Shown: positions 16,396-26,838, counted from the stretch's first letter. The stretch is 56,411 nt of DNA from Calothrix sp. C42_A2020_038 (GCA_015272395.1 JACYLQ010000012.1:1-56411), one strand, 5' to 3'. Translations and numbers: made by a program. The notes: generated from the letters alone by a model not told the origin.

Positions 16396-18534
16396 ATGGA
16401 TAAGGGCTTTTGGTCGGTATTGACAGTTGTGAAACGGCGTGGACTACCTGCGCTCCTTACTTTTACTGCGGTAATTGTTGGAGCTGTTGCTTATTTGAGA
16501 GTAACTCCGCGTCTTTATTCATCCTCCGCAAGGTTAATATTTGATGACAGTCGAGTTAGTGTTTCTGAACTAGGACGCGACTTAACGCAAACTTCAGTTA
16601 TTGGTCCTGGAAACAGTCCTTTAGCAAACCAAGCCGAGTTAATCAGATCTGAACGAGTTCTTAGTGAAGCGTTAACTATTGCTCAAAATGCCAAACCTGT
16701 TCCAGAACAACCACTGGGAGTTACCGTTGATGAATTGAGTCGAGGAATAAAAGTCAGAACTATTCCCGCAACTAGTCTACTTGAAATCAGTTATCAATCT
16801 AGTGACCCCAAATTGGCAGCAAGATTAGTGAATGCAGTGGCAATGGCGACTATTCGAGATAACATCAAATCGATTAGTTCTGAAGCGACTAAAGTTCGAG
16901 AGTTTTTACAACAGCAGCTACCACAAGCGCGTTCTCAACTGCAAGCAGCTGAGGTCGCAGAAAATAACTATCGTCAACAAAGTAGCATCGTCAATTTTGA
17001 CGAACAAACCAAAACCCTTGTTCAAAGTGTAGCTGCTTTAGAAGAGCAGAAACGTGCTTTGGCTACTCAACTTGAAGAAGCCAACTCGCGCGATGCATCA
17101 TTACGTCAAATAACCCAAGCAAATGCACTAGATAAAGCATATGAGTCGGTTCGCAGTGGGCAAGATCAGGAATTACAAAAACTGCGTGCAAGACTCACTG
17201 ACCAGGAAACAGCACTTATCGAAGCTCGGTTAAAATTTACTGAAGACCACCCAAACGTTATTAAGTTAAGGGAACAGCGGGATGCACTGCGTAATTTGTA
17301 TTCTCAACAACTTGCGCGCGTTGCTCCTGTGAATACTCAAGCTAATACTTCCAATAATGTAGCAGGGGACCAAATTAGCCAAGACTTAACATCTCGGCTA
17401 ATTATAAATGAAATCGAACGGGGAGCAATCGCTGATAAATTGCGTCTTGTCCAAATTAATCTAGCTCAACTGCAAAACAGATTAACCCAACTTCCAATTC
17501 AACAACAACCGCTCACTGCTTTAATTCGCAGACGTGAAGAAACTGCTGCGTCACTCAAATTTTTACAAGCCAAACTTGAAGAAGCACGTATTGCTGAGGC
17601 TCAAAAAGTTAGTAATCTTCAAATCATTCAAGCTGCAAGGGTTCCGAATGAGCCAAACTCTCCTAAACCTAATGTTGTACTTGCCCTTGCTGGCGCCTTT
17701 GGTATCTTTCTCGCAACTGGTGTCATTATCCTTTTAGAAGTTATGGATAATACTCTACGCGATGCATCAGAAGCCGAAGAATTACTAAAACTACCGTTAC
17801 TTGGAGTTTTACCGCGTTTACCAGCCAGAACTCTAGTATTAGAACCAGCTGACCGCTTCCTTGACAACATTGGTTTGGTTGAACCATACCGAATGTTATT
17901 TAAATCGTTGGAATTTCGGACTCCGGAAGATTTACGTCTTTTGGTTGTAAGCAGTACTATTTCGGGCGAAGGCAAGTCAATTGTAGCATCTCACCTCGGT
18001 GCCGTATCAGCCATGTTATCACGGCGCACTTTAATAATTGATGCTGATTTACGGCGCCCTGTACAGCACACTATTTTTAATCTTCCTGCGAAACCTGGTG
18101 TTAGCGATGTAGTTCAAGGAAATATTAGTTTAAAGGAAGCTGTACAGTCTACCCAAATCGAGAATCTTTCAGTGTTAACATGTGGCGAATTACATGGTAG
18201 ACCATCGCAAATACTTGAATCAGCAGCAATGAAAAATCTGATCTCTGAAGCATCTGCGGATTATGATTTTGTAATAATCGATACTCCACCACTAAGTGCT
18301 TGTGCAGATACAGCAACTTTAGCCAAGGAGAGTGAAGGTGTGTTAATGGTAACACGTCCTAATTTTACGATCAAAGAGGTTCTCCAACGCGCGGTGTCTG
18401 AGTTAAATAATAACCGTATCCCGATTGTAGGAGTGGTGGTTAATGGCATGACATCGCTTACTGAACAATACTATCGTTATCCTGTTAATGGATATCAAAC
18501 AAAACGATTAAAAGCAAAACGGGAACATGTATGA
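16396..18534 (+). CDS. Wzc-like polysaccharide co-polymerase / BY-type tyrosine kinase
   Basis: 712 residues. An N-terminal Wzz domain is flanked by two membrane helices (about 15-35 and 425-447) with a long periplasmic coiled-coil region between them (about 155-410). The cytoplasmic C-terminal kinase has the BY-kinase Walker A variant with GEGKS (Lys527), Walker A' LIIDADLRRP and Walker B FVIIDTPP. The tail has the Tyr cluster expected for autophosphorylation (EQYYRYPVNGY). Such proteins control chain length and export in Wzy-dependent capsule and exopolysaccharide systems, cycling between phosphorylated and unphosphorylated oligomers. The two parts are fused, as in proteobacterial Wzc. The start is supported by GTAAGG upstream. 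Confidence 0.92.
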   Translation: MDKGFWSVLTVVKRRGLPALLTFTAVIVGAVAYLRVTPRLYSSSARLIFDDSRVSVSELGRDLTQTSVIGPGNSPLANQAELIRSERVLSEALTIAQNAKPVPEQPLGVTVDELSRGIKVRTIPATSLLEISYQSSDPKLAARLVNAVAMATIRDNIKSISSEATKVREFLQQQLPQARSQLQAAEVAENNYRQQSSIVNFDEQTKTLVQSVAALEEQKRALATQLEEANSRDASLRQITQANALDKAYESVRSGQDQELQKLRARLTDQETALIEARLKFTEDHPNVIKLREQRDALRNLYSQQLARVAPVNTQANTSNNVAGDQISQDLTSRLIINEIERGAIADKLRLVQINLAQLQNRLTQLPIQQQPLTALIRRREETAASLKFLQAKLEEARIAEAQKVSNLQIIQAARVPNEPNSPKPNVVLALAGAFGIFLATGVIILLEVMDNTLRDASEAEELLKLPLLGVLPRLPARTLVLEPADRFLDNIGLVEPYRMLFKSLEFRTPEDLRLLVVSSTISGEGKSIVASHLGAVSAMLSRRTLIIDADLRRPVQHTIFNLPAKPGVSDVVQGNISLKEAVQSTQIENLSVLTCGELHGRPSQILESAAMKNLISEASADYDFVIIDTPPLSACADTATLAKESEGVLMVTRPNFTIKEVLQRAVSELNNNRIPIVGVVVNGMTSLTEQYYRYPVNGYQTKRLKAKREHV

Positions 18535-18615
18535 TACGGATTCCATAGATGTCACGGATGTCGTCAAAATGCATAGTCCATAATTTCATATAAAATCCCA
18601 AATCCCAACTCCCCT

Positions 18616-20076
18616 ATGTTAAGTCGCACTCGCTCTCATTTAATAACTTTTTTTATCTCACTTTTAGGAGTGGGTATAGCTGTTATGTCTGGGTTTATGG
18701 CAGGTGCTAACCCAAGGTTGTTGGGATTAGGTTTTGCTGTTGTACCCATTGTCGCCTTCTTCTTTATGCAGTTTGAAGTTGCTGCAGTTGGGTTATTAGT
18801 ACTGCGAAGTGCGCTTGACCCTTTCTCTTTTATGCAAGTTCCTGCTGCTTTTGCTATCGGTGTTAGTGGTTTAACTCTACTTTATGTAGTTGTACAACTG
18901 ATTACAGGCAAAAGGGTCATTACTGAAAAGTTTTGGTGGATATTTGCCGCTTGGACTGCTCTACAGTCTTTGTGGTTAGTACTAATGCTCTGGGGCGGGT
19001 TAGGGTTGGATGCTTCACATTTACAGACGAGTTTGCGTGAGTGGGTACGAATCTTTTCTTGGCTAATGGTTTACTTGCTGGTGTTACAGCTTAAAGATAA
19101 GGTTTACCCACAAGTAATTGTTTCCAAGTTATTTTTAGCTTTAATTGTACCTAGCACTATTGCCTTAATGCAGATATTTGTACCATCGCTTTTACCTCCA
19201 ATATTTATTGGTGGTGGTGATGAGTTCGGTGGTATTAGTGTAAGTGTTTCGCGCGTCAATGGTACACTAGGACACCCGAATACATTTGCAACTTTTTTAC
19301 TCCTATTTATTGGGTTAACTTTGTGGAAGTTAAATAAAGCAAAACAACGATGGTACTGGTTATCGTTATTGGGTTTACTTGCGTTCTTTTATGTTTCGAC
19401 CAAAGCTCTGTTTAGTATTGCAATGCTTGCTGTTTTCCTGATTGTCTTCATTGCTCCTAAGCTGAGTCTTCCAAAAATTATTGGTAGTATTTTACTTTTT
19501 ATTATTGCTATCGCTTTATTTGCAAGTACTGAATTTGGTCAGCAACGTCTTGCTTCGCTTGCTAGCACTCCTTTATTTAATTCCGATATAGATATATCGC
19601 GTGCGGTTCTTCTGTCTGCAAGCGATGGTAACAGTTTTAACTGGCGGTTAGCACAGTGGACTTTTTTAATGCAAGCTTGGGAACAACATCCTATCTTAGG
19701 ATATGGACTAGCAACATGTAAACAATTAACTGTTTTTGATGCCTATGCACACAATGATTATATTCGGGCATTGGCAGAAGGTGGAATCATTGGTTTTGCT
19801 TCATTCATTCTTTTGTTAGTAGCTTTATTCATGCGCGTATTCCATATATATTGGACTGCACCACTCAATAGTAAACAAAGAAATTTATCTTTAGTTTTAC
19901 TGGCAATACTATCAGCTATTGTCGTCGGCATGATTAGTGAAAATATTTGGAGTCATACGACTTTATTCTTTTATTTATGGACTTTGATTTCTGTAGTTGG
20001 TTGGAGGTGGGAAGAAAATAATTTGAGTTCTAAACCTGCTTATAATCAAGTATTTTCTAAGCCGATTAGTAATTAA
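18616..20076 (+). CDS. O-antigen ligase / Wzy-type polymerase family membrane protein
   Basis: 486 residues with about ten or more hydrophobic helices across the whole length. A large loop near residues 315-375 contains FNWRLAQWTFLMQAW and HPILGYGLATCK, and AHNDYIRALAEGGIIGF follows, a motif typical of the WaaL/Wzy (Wzy_C) family. Such proteins join or polymerise lipid-linked glycans on the periplasmic side. Placed directly after the Wzc-like kinase, polymerase is the likelier role. It is followed after 9 bases by the next transferase, so co-transcription is near certain. Confidence 0.87.
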   Translation: MLSRTRSHLITFFISLLGVGIAVMSGFMAGANPRLLGLGFAVVPIVAFFFMQFEVAAVGLLVLRSALDPFSFMQVPAAFAIGVSGLTLLYVVVQLITGKRVITEKFWWIFAAWTALQSLWLVLMLWGGLGLDASHLQTSLREWVRIFSWLMVYLLVLQLKDKVYPQVIVSKLFLALIVPSTIALMQIFVPSLLPPIFIGGGDEFGGISVSVSRVNGTLGHPNTFATFLLLFIGLTLWKLNKAKQRWYWLSLLGLLAFFYVSTKALFSIAMLAVFLIVFIAPKLSLPKIIGSILLFIIAIALFASTEFGQQRLASLASTPLFNSDIDISRAVLLSASDGNSFNWRLAQWTFLMQAWEQHPILGYGLATCKQLTVFDAYAHNDYIRALAEGGIIGFASFILLLVALFMRVFHIYWTAPLNSKQRNLSLVLLAILSAIVVGMISENIWSHTTLFFYLWTLISVVGWRWEENNLSSKPAYNQVFSKPISN

Positions 20077-20085
20077 ATATTAATT

Positions 20086-21099
20086 ATGCCGAAAGTATCA
20101 ATTGTCATTCCAGCCTACAATACGATTAAATACTTACCAGATACACTTTCCAGTGTTTGGAGTCAAACTTTTACTGATTTTGAAGTTTTGGTTGTAGATG
20201 ATGGCAGTTCCGATAATATTCAAGAATGGGCTTCGCAAGTCACAGACCCACGATTTAAGTTTATTTCACAACCTAATCGAGGTGTGTCAGCCGCGCGCAA
20301 TACTGGTATTCTAGCAGCACGGGGTAAATATATTGCCTTATTAGATGCTGATGATATATGGGCGCCGACTAAATTGGAAACACATGTTGCGTGTTTGGAT
20401 CAAAATCCTCAAGTTGGTTTAGTTAGTAGTTGGACTGCAATGATCAACGCTCAAGGTCTACCCACAGGTAGATTGATGAAATCAACTGCTAATGGGTATG
20501 TCTATAAACAACTTTTAGTCAAAAATACTATCGATTGCCCTTCTGTATTAGTTAGGCGTAGTTGTTTTGATAAAGTTGGTTTGTTTAACACAAAAATACG
20601 ATACAACGAAGACTGGGAGATGTGGATTAGAATTGCCGCTTGCTACCAGTTTTCAGTTATTCCAGAGCCGTTAGTATATTATCGACAACATCCTAGTAGT
20701 GCTTCTAAAAATTGGCGCCTGATGCAGAAAGGTTATGCCAAGGTAATTAGAAGGGCTTTTAAGTCAGCACCAAGCGAATTTCAATATTTAAAAAAGCAAA
20801 GTTACGGTCATGCAAATTTGGTATTAGCTTGGAAAGCACTACAAAGCAAGGACAAAGATTTTAAACTCGCTGCACACTTTCGTTCTTTAGCTTTATATTA
20901 TGACCCGAAAAAACTCTTATCACAAGAATTTTGGCGCCTGAGTATTGCTATCGCCCTGATGCATTACCTTGGTTCGGATGGTTATAATCGTTTTCTTCAA
21001 TTTGCCTACACATTTAGACGGCGCCTGTCAACTCAACTACTAAATCATCAATCACCCAAACATTCTCAAAACTGGAAACCAAACGAAATATATTTCTAA
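20086..21099 (+). CDS. GT2-family glycosyltransferase
   Basis: 337 residues, GT-A fold inverting transferase. The N-terminus VSIVIPAYNTIKYLPDTL, then VLVVDDGSSDN, and the metal-binding ALLDADDIW with the later NEDWEMW acidic motif are all present. The C-terminal 110 residues are helical and basic, suiting membrane-surface association. It is closely related to the GT2 encoded at 22407, sharing near-identical motifs (QTFTDFEV, GVSAARN) and length, so the pair arose by duplication. The sugar is unknown. Confidence 0.92.
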   Translation: MPKVSIVIPAYNTIKYLPDTLSSVWSQTFTDFEVLVVDDGSSDNIQEWASQVTDPRFKFISQPNRGVSAARNTGILAARGKYIALLDADDIWAPTKLETHVACLDQNPQVGLVSSWTAMINAQGLPTGRLMKSTANGYVYKQLLVKNTIDCPSVLVRRSCFDKVGLFNTKIRYNEDWEMWIRIAACYQFSVIPEPLVYYRQHPSSASKNWRLMQKGYAKVIRRAFKSAPSEFQYLKKQSYGHANLVLAWKALQSKDKDFKLAAHFRSLALYYDPKKLLSQEFWRLSIAIALMHYLGSDGYNRFLQFAYTFRRRLSTQLLNHQSPKHSQNWKPNEIYF

Positions 21100-21129
21100 C
21101 CCACTCTCAATACCTTATTTTTAACACCT

Positions 21130-22332
21130 ATGAAAGTATCCATAGTAGTTGGCGGCAGATGGCACGCAATTGATTTAGCGCGAGAACTACATTCTCAAGG
21201 CTACTTACACCGACTCATAACTAATTATCCCAAATTCAAAACTCGCGCGTGGGGTGTACCCGATGATAAAGTCGTCAGCTTACCAATGACACTATTACTA
21301 AGTAAAGCTATTCAAAAAATAGGCGGAGAAAGTTTAGTTCGCAAATCTCTACCTAATATATACAAGATGTTTGCTGCATCGGCTGTTCCCCATCTCGAAG
21401 GCAGTACAATCGTTCACGGCTGGTCAAGTTGCTCACTACCAGCAATTCAGTGGGCGAAACGAAATAACATTCCGTTCCTTTTAGAAAGGAGTTCAGCACA
21501 TATCAACTACCAGTCAAAATTACTACAAGCGGAATACCAAAAATTTGGTCTGAAATGCACAGAAATTCATCCAGAAATAATTGAGACAGAGCTAGCAGAG
21601 TATGAGTTAGCTTCTCAGGTGGCAGTACCAAGTTTCTTTGCAAAACGTAGTTTTGACGAAGAAGGATTTCCACAAGAGCGTTTAGTTCATAACCGTTTTG
21701 GCACAAACTTAAATACTTTTTCACCTGGAGTTAAACAAGATGACGTTTTTCGCGTCGTTTACGCAGGTTCTCTAAGCGTTCGCAAAGGCATATATTACCT
21801 TGTCAAAGGGTTTATGCAAGCGAATATTCCGAACAGTGAACTTTGTTTAATAGGAGGTACAACACCCGAAACAGCCCAACTCATAGCAGGAAGTGACGCG
21901 CGGGTTAAATGTGTTGGACATATTCCTGAACCAAAACTAGCAGACTATTACCGTCACAGCAGTGTTTTTGTACTGCCTAGTATTGAAGATGGGTTTGCAT
22001 ATGTGATTTTACAAGCAATTGCCTGCGGCATCCCATTGATTTGTACAACAAACAGTGGAGGTGAAGATGTACTACGAATTAACGGAGCATCACCAATCAA
22101 GTTAGATAACAATATAGACGAATATCCAGCAGGTTACATAATACCGCCAGCCAACAGCGATGTGATCGCCTCACTTCTAACAAAACTAGCCGAAAATTCT
22201 CAACTACTAACTCAAAAACAGCAGCAAGCGTTAGCATACCAACCTCAAAACCTCAGTTGGGAGCAATATGCACAACGTGCCATCGAAATATATAAAAACA
22301 TGAGCGTTAACAAAATAGGGGTAATGAGGTGA
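21130..22332 (+). CDS. GT4-family glycosyltransferase
   Basis: 400 residues, GT-B fold. Visible are an N-terminal VSIVVGGRWHAIDLARELH, the donor-domain start VVYAGSLSVRKGIYYLVKGF, and E-x7-E in SIEDGFAYVILQAIACGIPLI, where the first acidic position reads Glu-Asp-Gly. The family transfers sugars from nucleotide donors with retention of configuration. It lies between the two duplicated GT2 genes, giving an alternating GT2-GT4-GT2-GT4 order. Confidence 0.88.
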   Translation: MKVSIVVGGRWHAIDLARELHSQGYLHRLITNYPKFKTRAWGVPDDKVVSLPMTLLLSKAIQKIGGESLVRKSLPNIYKMFAASAVPHLEGSTIVHGWSSCSLPAIQWAKRNNIPFLLERSSAHINYQSKLLQAEYQKFGLKCTEIHPEIIETELAEYELASQVAVPSFFAKRSFDEEGFPQERLVHNRFGTNLNTFSPGVKQDDVFRVVYAGSLSVRKGIYYLVKGFMQANIPNSELCLIGGTTPETAQLIAGSDARVKCVGHIPEPKLADYYRHSSVFVLPSIEDGFAYVILQAIACGIPLICTTNSGGEDVLRINGASPIKLDNNIDEYPAGYIIPPANSDVIASLLTKLAENSQLLTQKQQQALAYQPQNLSWEQYAQRAIEIYKNMSVNKIGVMR

Positions 22333-22406
22333 GGTGCATGGCACCACGCACCACCCAAAACTACGAATCACTAATTTGAATCACAAATTTTTAGTTCCCA
22401 TGCACT

Positions 22407-23381
22407 ATGCCAAAAGTTTCTGTAATTATTCCAGCTTACAATGCAATGCGGTATCTACCACAAACACTTGATAGCGTCTTGCAACAAACATTCACAGATT
22501 TTGAAGTCATAATTGTTAACGATGGTAGCTCCGACACTATCCTTGAATGGGCGCCGGAATTAAGAGATTCACGAGTCAGATTAATCACACAAATAAATCA
22601 AGGAGTATCGGCAGCTCGAAACCAAGGTGTCGCTAATAGTACAGGGGAGTACATAGCATTTTTAGATGCCGATGATTTGTGGGAAAGAACATATTTAGAA
22701 AAACAAGTTGATTACTTAGATAAACACTCAAATATGGGTGTAGTCTATACTTGGACAAAGTTGATCGACGAGTTTGGCAATCCCATCAAACGCATTTTTG
22801 CTTCCCATGCTGAGGGAATGATTTGGCAAGAACTGCTTGGCAACGATGTGATTTCTACAGGTAGTTCGGCAATGGTAAGGCGCCATATTTTAGAAGGTGT
22901 AGGAGGTTTTGATACACAGCTTGCCCATGCAGAAGATTTGGAGTTGTGGTTACGCATTGCTCAGAAATACCAGTTTGGTGTTATCAAAGAAACTTTAGTT
23001 AGTTACCGACAACATCCGTACAATGTCACTAAAAATCGTGATAAGATGATGCAAGGGCTTTCAACTGTATACGAAAAAGCGTTTGCAACAGCACCATTAG
23101 ATGCGTTGTACTTAAGAAATCAGGCTTATGCAAGTCTGTTCTTAGGCTTTGCGTGGTTGGCAATTGATGACGAAGATATTCAAACAGCAATAAAATATCG
23201 AAAACAAGCATTTTTGCATTATGCTCAAGTTTGTTTTGATGAGAGATATTTAAGATTGAGCTTGGCAATTTTAATGCTACGTTTATTTGGTCATCGAGGT
23301 TATGACAAAGTACGAAGTTTCACGCGCGATTTTAAGCGTCTAATGTTAGGGGTTGACAATAATATGTCAAAACAAAATTAG
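22407..23381 (+). CDS. GT2-family glycosyltransferase (paralogue of 20086)
   Basis: 324 residues, GT-A fold: VSVIIPAYNAMRYLPQTL, VIIVNDGSSDT, AFLDADDLW and HAEDLELW are the nucleotide-, metal- and catalytic-region motifs. The sequence is clearly paralogous to the GT2 at 20086 along the full length. The C-terminal region ends in a basic helix. The gene is 74 bases after the preceding transferase and 70 bases before the next. Confidence 0.92.
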   Translation: MPKVSVIIPAYNAMRYLPQTLDSVLQQTFTDFEVIIVNDGSSDTILEWAPELRDSRVRLITQINQGVSAARNQGVANSTGEYIAFLDADDLWERTYLEKQVDYLDKHSNMGVVYTWTKLIDEFGNPIKRIFASHAEGMIWQELLGNDVISTGSSAMVRRHILEGVGGFDTQLAHAEDLELWLRIAQKYQFGVIKETLVSYRQHPYNVTKNRDKMMQGLSTVYEKAFATAPLDALYLRNQAYASLFLGFAWLAIDDEDIQTAIKYRKQAFLHYAQVCFDERYLRLSLAILMLRLFGHRGYDKVRSFTRDFKRLMLGVDNNMSKQN

Positions 23382-23451
23382 TGAACAAGAATAGCTGCAA
23401 TATTGATCTAAATTAATAAACTTACAAAAATATTAGAGTTCTTGTGTTCCT

Positions 23452-24702
23452 ATGTATATAGTTGTTTTGGAAGAAAAACCTACTTCCCGTCGGGGTGGAC
23501 AAGAGTTAGTATTATTTGATATCTGTCGCGGTTTAGCTCAACGAGGACACAAAATTATTCTTCTCTATGGAGATAACGAAAATTTACTGGAACAATACCA
23601 AAAATTTTGCGTCCAAACTATAAAAGTTAAGCAGTTTCGAGTTTATCGCCCTTCGCATATCTTTAAGTTTATAGCTAGTATATTTGAAATCAATCAAAAG
23701 ATTCACAAATCTCAATCTCAACTAGGAAATACTATTATCCTTAGTAATCAGTATCAAGATGCTTTTATCGGTCGTATTCTGAGCTTAACTCTAAATTTTC
23801 CCCTTATTTGTTATCTGCATCTACCTCCACCATCAAAAACATCTGCATGGCAATGGCAACTGAGATATAAAGAATTAAAACACTACATTGCAATGCTAAA
23901 TCTCAGTTACCAAATTTTATTTGGATTACGGGGAGTCAAAAAATTTATTGCTGTTTCCAAGCAAACCAAAGCTGATTGGGTCAAGGACAGCTATCCAGGT
24001 GATATGATTGACGTTGTTCACAATGGCATTAACTTAGATATCTATAAACCTACTACCGACTTTCAAAAACTCAGGGAAGAATGGGATATACCTGAAGACT
24101 GTCGTATTATTTCTTACGTTGGTAGACTGGACAAAGAGAAAGGACTAGAGATTCTACTAAATGCCTTTGCCTTATTAAAAAATACCAATCCTAGTTCTGT
24201 AAAACAAATTAAGCTTTTGATTGCAGGTAAACCAGTATTACTAGGAGAAGAATATAAAACCACATTAGAGCAACTAACTGCTGATTTAGGCATTCAAAAT
24301 GATGTTAAGTTTTTAGGACATGTAAGTAATACTACAAGTCTCTACCAAGTTAGTGATGTGACAGTTCTTCCGAGTCGCTGGTCAGAGCCATTTCCTCGTT
24401 CAATTATAGAATCAATGGCATGTGGTACACCTGTAGTTGCGAGTCGCACTGGAGGAATACCCGAAAGTTTAACAGAGGAATTTCAGCGAGGACTGTTTGA
24501 ACCGGGCAATGAAACCGAGTTGTCAAATACTCTCAGTCAAATTATCAACTGGAGAGAAGAAGACCCACAACTTGGTGCCCGATGTCGTCAACATGCCGTC
24601 TCTAAATTTAGCACAGACAGAATGATTCGCGATATCGAACAAATTTTAGAAAATCAATTCAATCCAACCCTACCCCATCTTGCAACCCGCACTACCGTAT
24701 GA
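23452..24702 (+). CDS. GT4-family glycosyltransferase
   Basis: 416 residues, GT-B fold. Motifs: an N-terminal Gly-rich acceptor loop (SRRGGQELVLFDICRGL), ISYVGRLDKEKGLEILLNAF at the start of the donor domain, and E-x7-E in WSEPFPRSIIESMACGTPVV. The stop codon overlaps the start of the ABC permease gene by 4 bases (ATGA), indicating translational coupling. The transferase may act on the glycan that the exporter carries. Confidence 0.9.
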   Translation: MYIVVLEEKPTSRRGGQELVLFDICRGLAQRGHKIILLYGDNENLLEQYQKFCVQTIKVKQFRVYRPSHIFKFIASIFEINQKIHKSQSQLGNTIILSNQYQDAFIGRILSLTLNFPLICYLHLPPPSKTSAWQWQLRYKELKHYIAMLNLSYQILFGLRGVKKFIAVSKQTKADWVKDSYPGDMIDVVHNGINLDIYKPTTDFQKLREEWDIPEDCRIISYVGRLDKEKGLEILLNAFALLKNTNPSSVKQIKLLIAGKPVLLGEEYKTTLEQLTADLGIQNDVKFLGHVSNTTSLYQVSDVTVLPSRWSEPFPRSIIESMACGTPVVASRTGGIPESLTEEFQRGLFEPGNETELSNTLSQIINWREEDPQLGARCRQHAVSKFSTDRMIRDIEQILENQFNPTLPHLATRTTV

Positions 24703-25538
24703 AAACGAAAGAGTCTGATCAAGAGCTTGTTATTGAAGCTGGTCGAACCGAAGGTCAATACTGGCGTGATTTGTGGAAGTATAGAGAATTATTTTACTTT
24801 TTAGCTTGGCGTGATATTTTAGTTCGTTACAAGCAAACTATCATTGGTATGGCATGGGCATTGCTACGTCCCTTTTTAACAATGATAGTCTTCACGTTTG
24901 TGTTTGGTAACTTAGCGAACCTACCTAGTGAAGGAAAAGCACCTTATCCTCTGATGGTTTTTGCCGGTTTGCTACCGTGGCAATTTTTTTCTGGCGCCTT
25001 GACAGAGTGTAGTAATAGTTTGGTTAACAATGCCAATTTACTTTCTAAAGTTTACTTTCCTAGATTGATTGTACCAACCAGTGCAGTCATTGTTAGTTTT
25101 GTAGACTTTATGATATCCGGGATGATTCTACTGGGATTAATGGCGTATTATAACTTTCTTCCCGACTGGCGTATTCTCACCTTACCGTTATTTATAATCA
25201 TTGCATTTGCAGCATCGATGGGTGCTGGGTTATGGTTAGCTGCATTAAACGTCGAATACCGAGACTTTCGGATTATTGTCCCGTTTATTGTTCAGTTTGG
25301 TTTGTATATATCTCCGGTTGGTTTTACGAGTCAAATTGTCGATCAAAGATGGCGCCTACTATATTCACTCAATCCAATGGTAGGAGTTATCGATGGTTTT
25401 CGCTGGGCAATATTAGGAGGTGAATCTAATATATATCTACCAGGATTTGCTTTATCAACTACGTTAGTAGTATTACTACTACTAAGCGGTATTTGGTACT
25501 TCCGCAAAATGGAACGTACATTTGCTGATGTTATTTAA
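24699..25538 (+). CDS. wzm: ABC-2 type polysaccharide export permease (Wzm-like)
   Basis: 279 residues with six predicted membrane helices. The N-terminal amphipathic segment FLAWRDILVRYKQTIIGMAWALLRP is characteristic of the Wzm/TagG/KpsM permease family, which moves a completed lipid-linked polymer across the inner membrane. It overlaps the upstream transferase by 4 bases and is followed after 31 bases by its ATPase. Length and topology are normal. Confidence 0.93.
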   Translation: MKTKESDQELVIEAGRTEGQYWRDLWKYRELFYFLAWRDILVRYKQTIIGMAWALLRPFLTMIVFTFVFGNLANLPSEGKAPYPLMVFAGLLPWQFFSGALTECSNSLVNNANLLSKVYFPRLIVPTSAVIVSFVDFMISGMILLGLMAYYNFLPDWRILTLPLFIIIAFAASMGAGLWLAALNVEYRDFRIIVPFIVQFGLYISPVGFTSQIVDQRWRLLYSLNPMVGVIDGFRWAILGGESNIYLPGFALSTTLVVLLLLSGIWYFRKMERTFADVI

Positions 25539-25569
25539 TTCCATTTAGTTCTATTTGATTTCAAATCCT

Positions 25570-26838
25570 ATGTCTAAGACTGTAATCAAAGTTGAAAATT
25601 TAAGTAAAAAATACGTTATTCAACACCAACAAGATAGTTACAAGACGTTTCGCGGTGCCATTACAGATGCTGCAAAATCTTTAGTTAGTATGCTTAACCC
25701 GCGTGCGAAAAACGAAAACTTAGGTCGCGAGGAATTTTGGGCACTCAACGATGTGTCTTTTGAAATTAAACAGGGTGAGCGAGTCGGTATTATTGGACGT
25801 AATGGCGCCGGGAAGTCTACATTACTCAAAGTATTGAGTCGAATTACTGAACCCACAACTGGAAAAATTAAGATTTCCGGAAGAGTTGCCAGCTTATTAG
25901 AAGTAGGAACCGGGTTCCACCCAGAATTAACTGGTCGAGAAAATATTTTTCTGAATGGCGCCATTCTGGGTATGAGCAAGTTAGAAATACAACGTAAATT
26001 TGACGAAATAGTAGCGTTTGCAGAAGTAGATAAGTTTTTAGACACACCCGTTAAAAGATACTCATCTGGTATGTATGTACGCCTAGCATTTGCTGTAGCA
26101 GCACATTTAGAACCAGAAATTTTGATTGTTGATGAAGTATTGGCGGTAGGTGATGCTCAATTTCAGAAGAAGTGTTTAGGGAAAATGGAGGATGTTGGAA
26201 AACAAGGAAGAACAGTTTTATTTGTAAGTCATAATATGAGTGCGGTTGAGTCACTGTGTACCAGAGGAATTTGGCTTTATTCTGGTACTTTAGGATTAGA
26301 TGGCAGTCCTCAATCTGCCATTAGCATGTATTTAGAAAATGCTTATTCGTTAGCAGATAATGTCTTACTTGCAGACCGAACAGACCGTACTGGGTCTGGT
26401 AAGGTGAAAGCAACTAGTTTTAGAGTCTTAGACGCAGATGGAAAAGAAGTACCATCCTTGCAATCAGGGAAAGACTATTATTTTGAAGTCGGCTATTCAA
26501 ATTATACTGGGCTTGCTTTAAGTAATGTTGTTTTTAGTTTCGATTTCTTTGATGAAAGAGGAAACACAGTTTTATTATTTAGAACTAATTTTACCAACAG
26601 TAATATGACTTTAAATAAAAAAGATGGTTACATCAGATGCAAAGTTAATAATATTGCATTAGCAAATGGTTTATATCGATTTTCAGTCTTTATATCACAT
26701 GCAGACCACGAGATACTTGATTTTATTCAAGATGCAGCATATATCACTGTAGATGGCGGTGACTTTTTTGGCACGGGCAGTTCTGGTTTACCGAGCCATT
26801 GCAAAATTTTAGCTAAATCAGAATGGTTATCTATTTAA
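25570..26838 (+). CDS. wzt: ABC polysaccharide exporter ATPase with Wzt-type C-terminal glycan-binding domain
   Basis: 422 residues. The nucleotide-binding domain (about 1-245) has Walker A GIIGRNGAGKST, signature YSSGMYVRLAFAVA, Walker B ILIVDEVLAVGD and the switch His in VLFVSHNMSAVESL. The C-terminal domain (about 270-422, FDFFDERGNTVL to KSEWLSI) is a Wzt_C-like beta-sandwich that in Escherichia coli O8/O9a and related systems recognises the non-reducing end of the polymer before export. Its presence implies a capped chain. The ATG at 25570 is taken as start; an in-frame TTG at 25555 lacks support. Confidence 0.93.
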   Translation: MSKTVIKVENLSKKYVIQHQQDSYKTFRGAITDAAKSLVSMLNPRAKNENLGREEFWALNDVSFEIKQGERVGIIGRNGAGKSTLLKVLSRITEPTTGKIKISGRVASLLEVGTGFHPELTGRENIFLNGAILGMSKLEIQRKFDEIVAFAEVDKFLDTPVKRYSSGMYVRLAFAVAAHLEPEILIVDEVLAVGDAQFQKKCLGKMEDVGKQGRTVLFVSHNMSAVESLCTRGIWLYSGTLGLDGSPQSAISMYLENAYSLADNVLLADRTDRTGSGKVKATSFRVLDADGKEVPSLQSGKDYYFEVGYSNYTGLALSNVVFSFDFFDERGNTVLLFRTNFTNSNMTLNKKDGYIRCKVNNIALANGLYRFSVFISHADHEILDFIQDAAYITVDGGDFFGTGSSGLPSHCKILAKSEWLSI

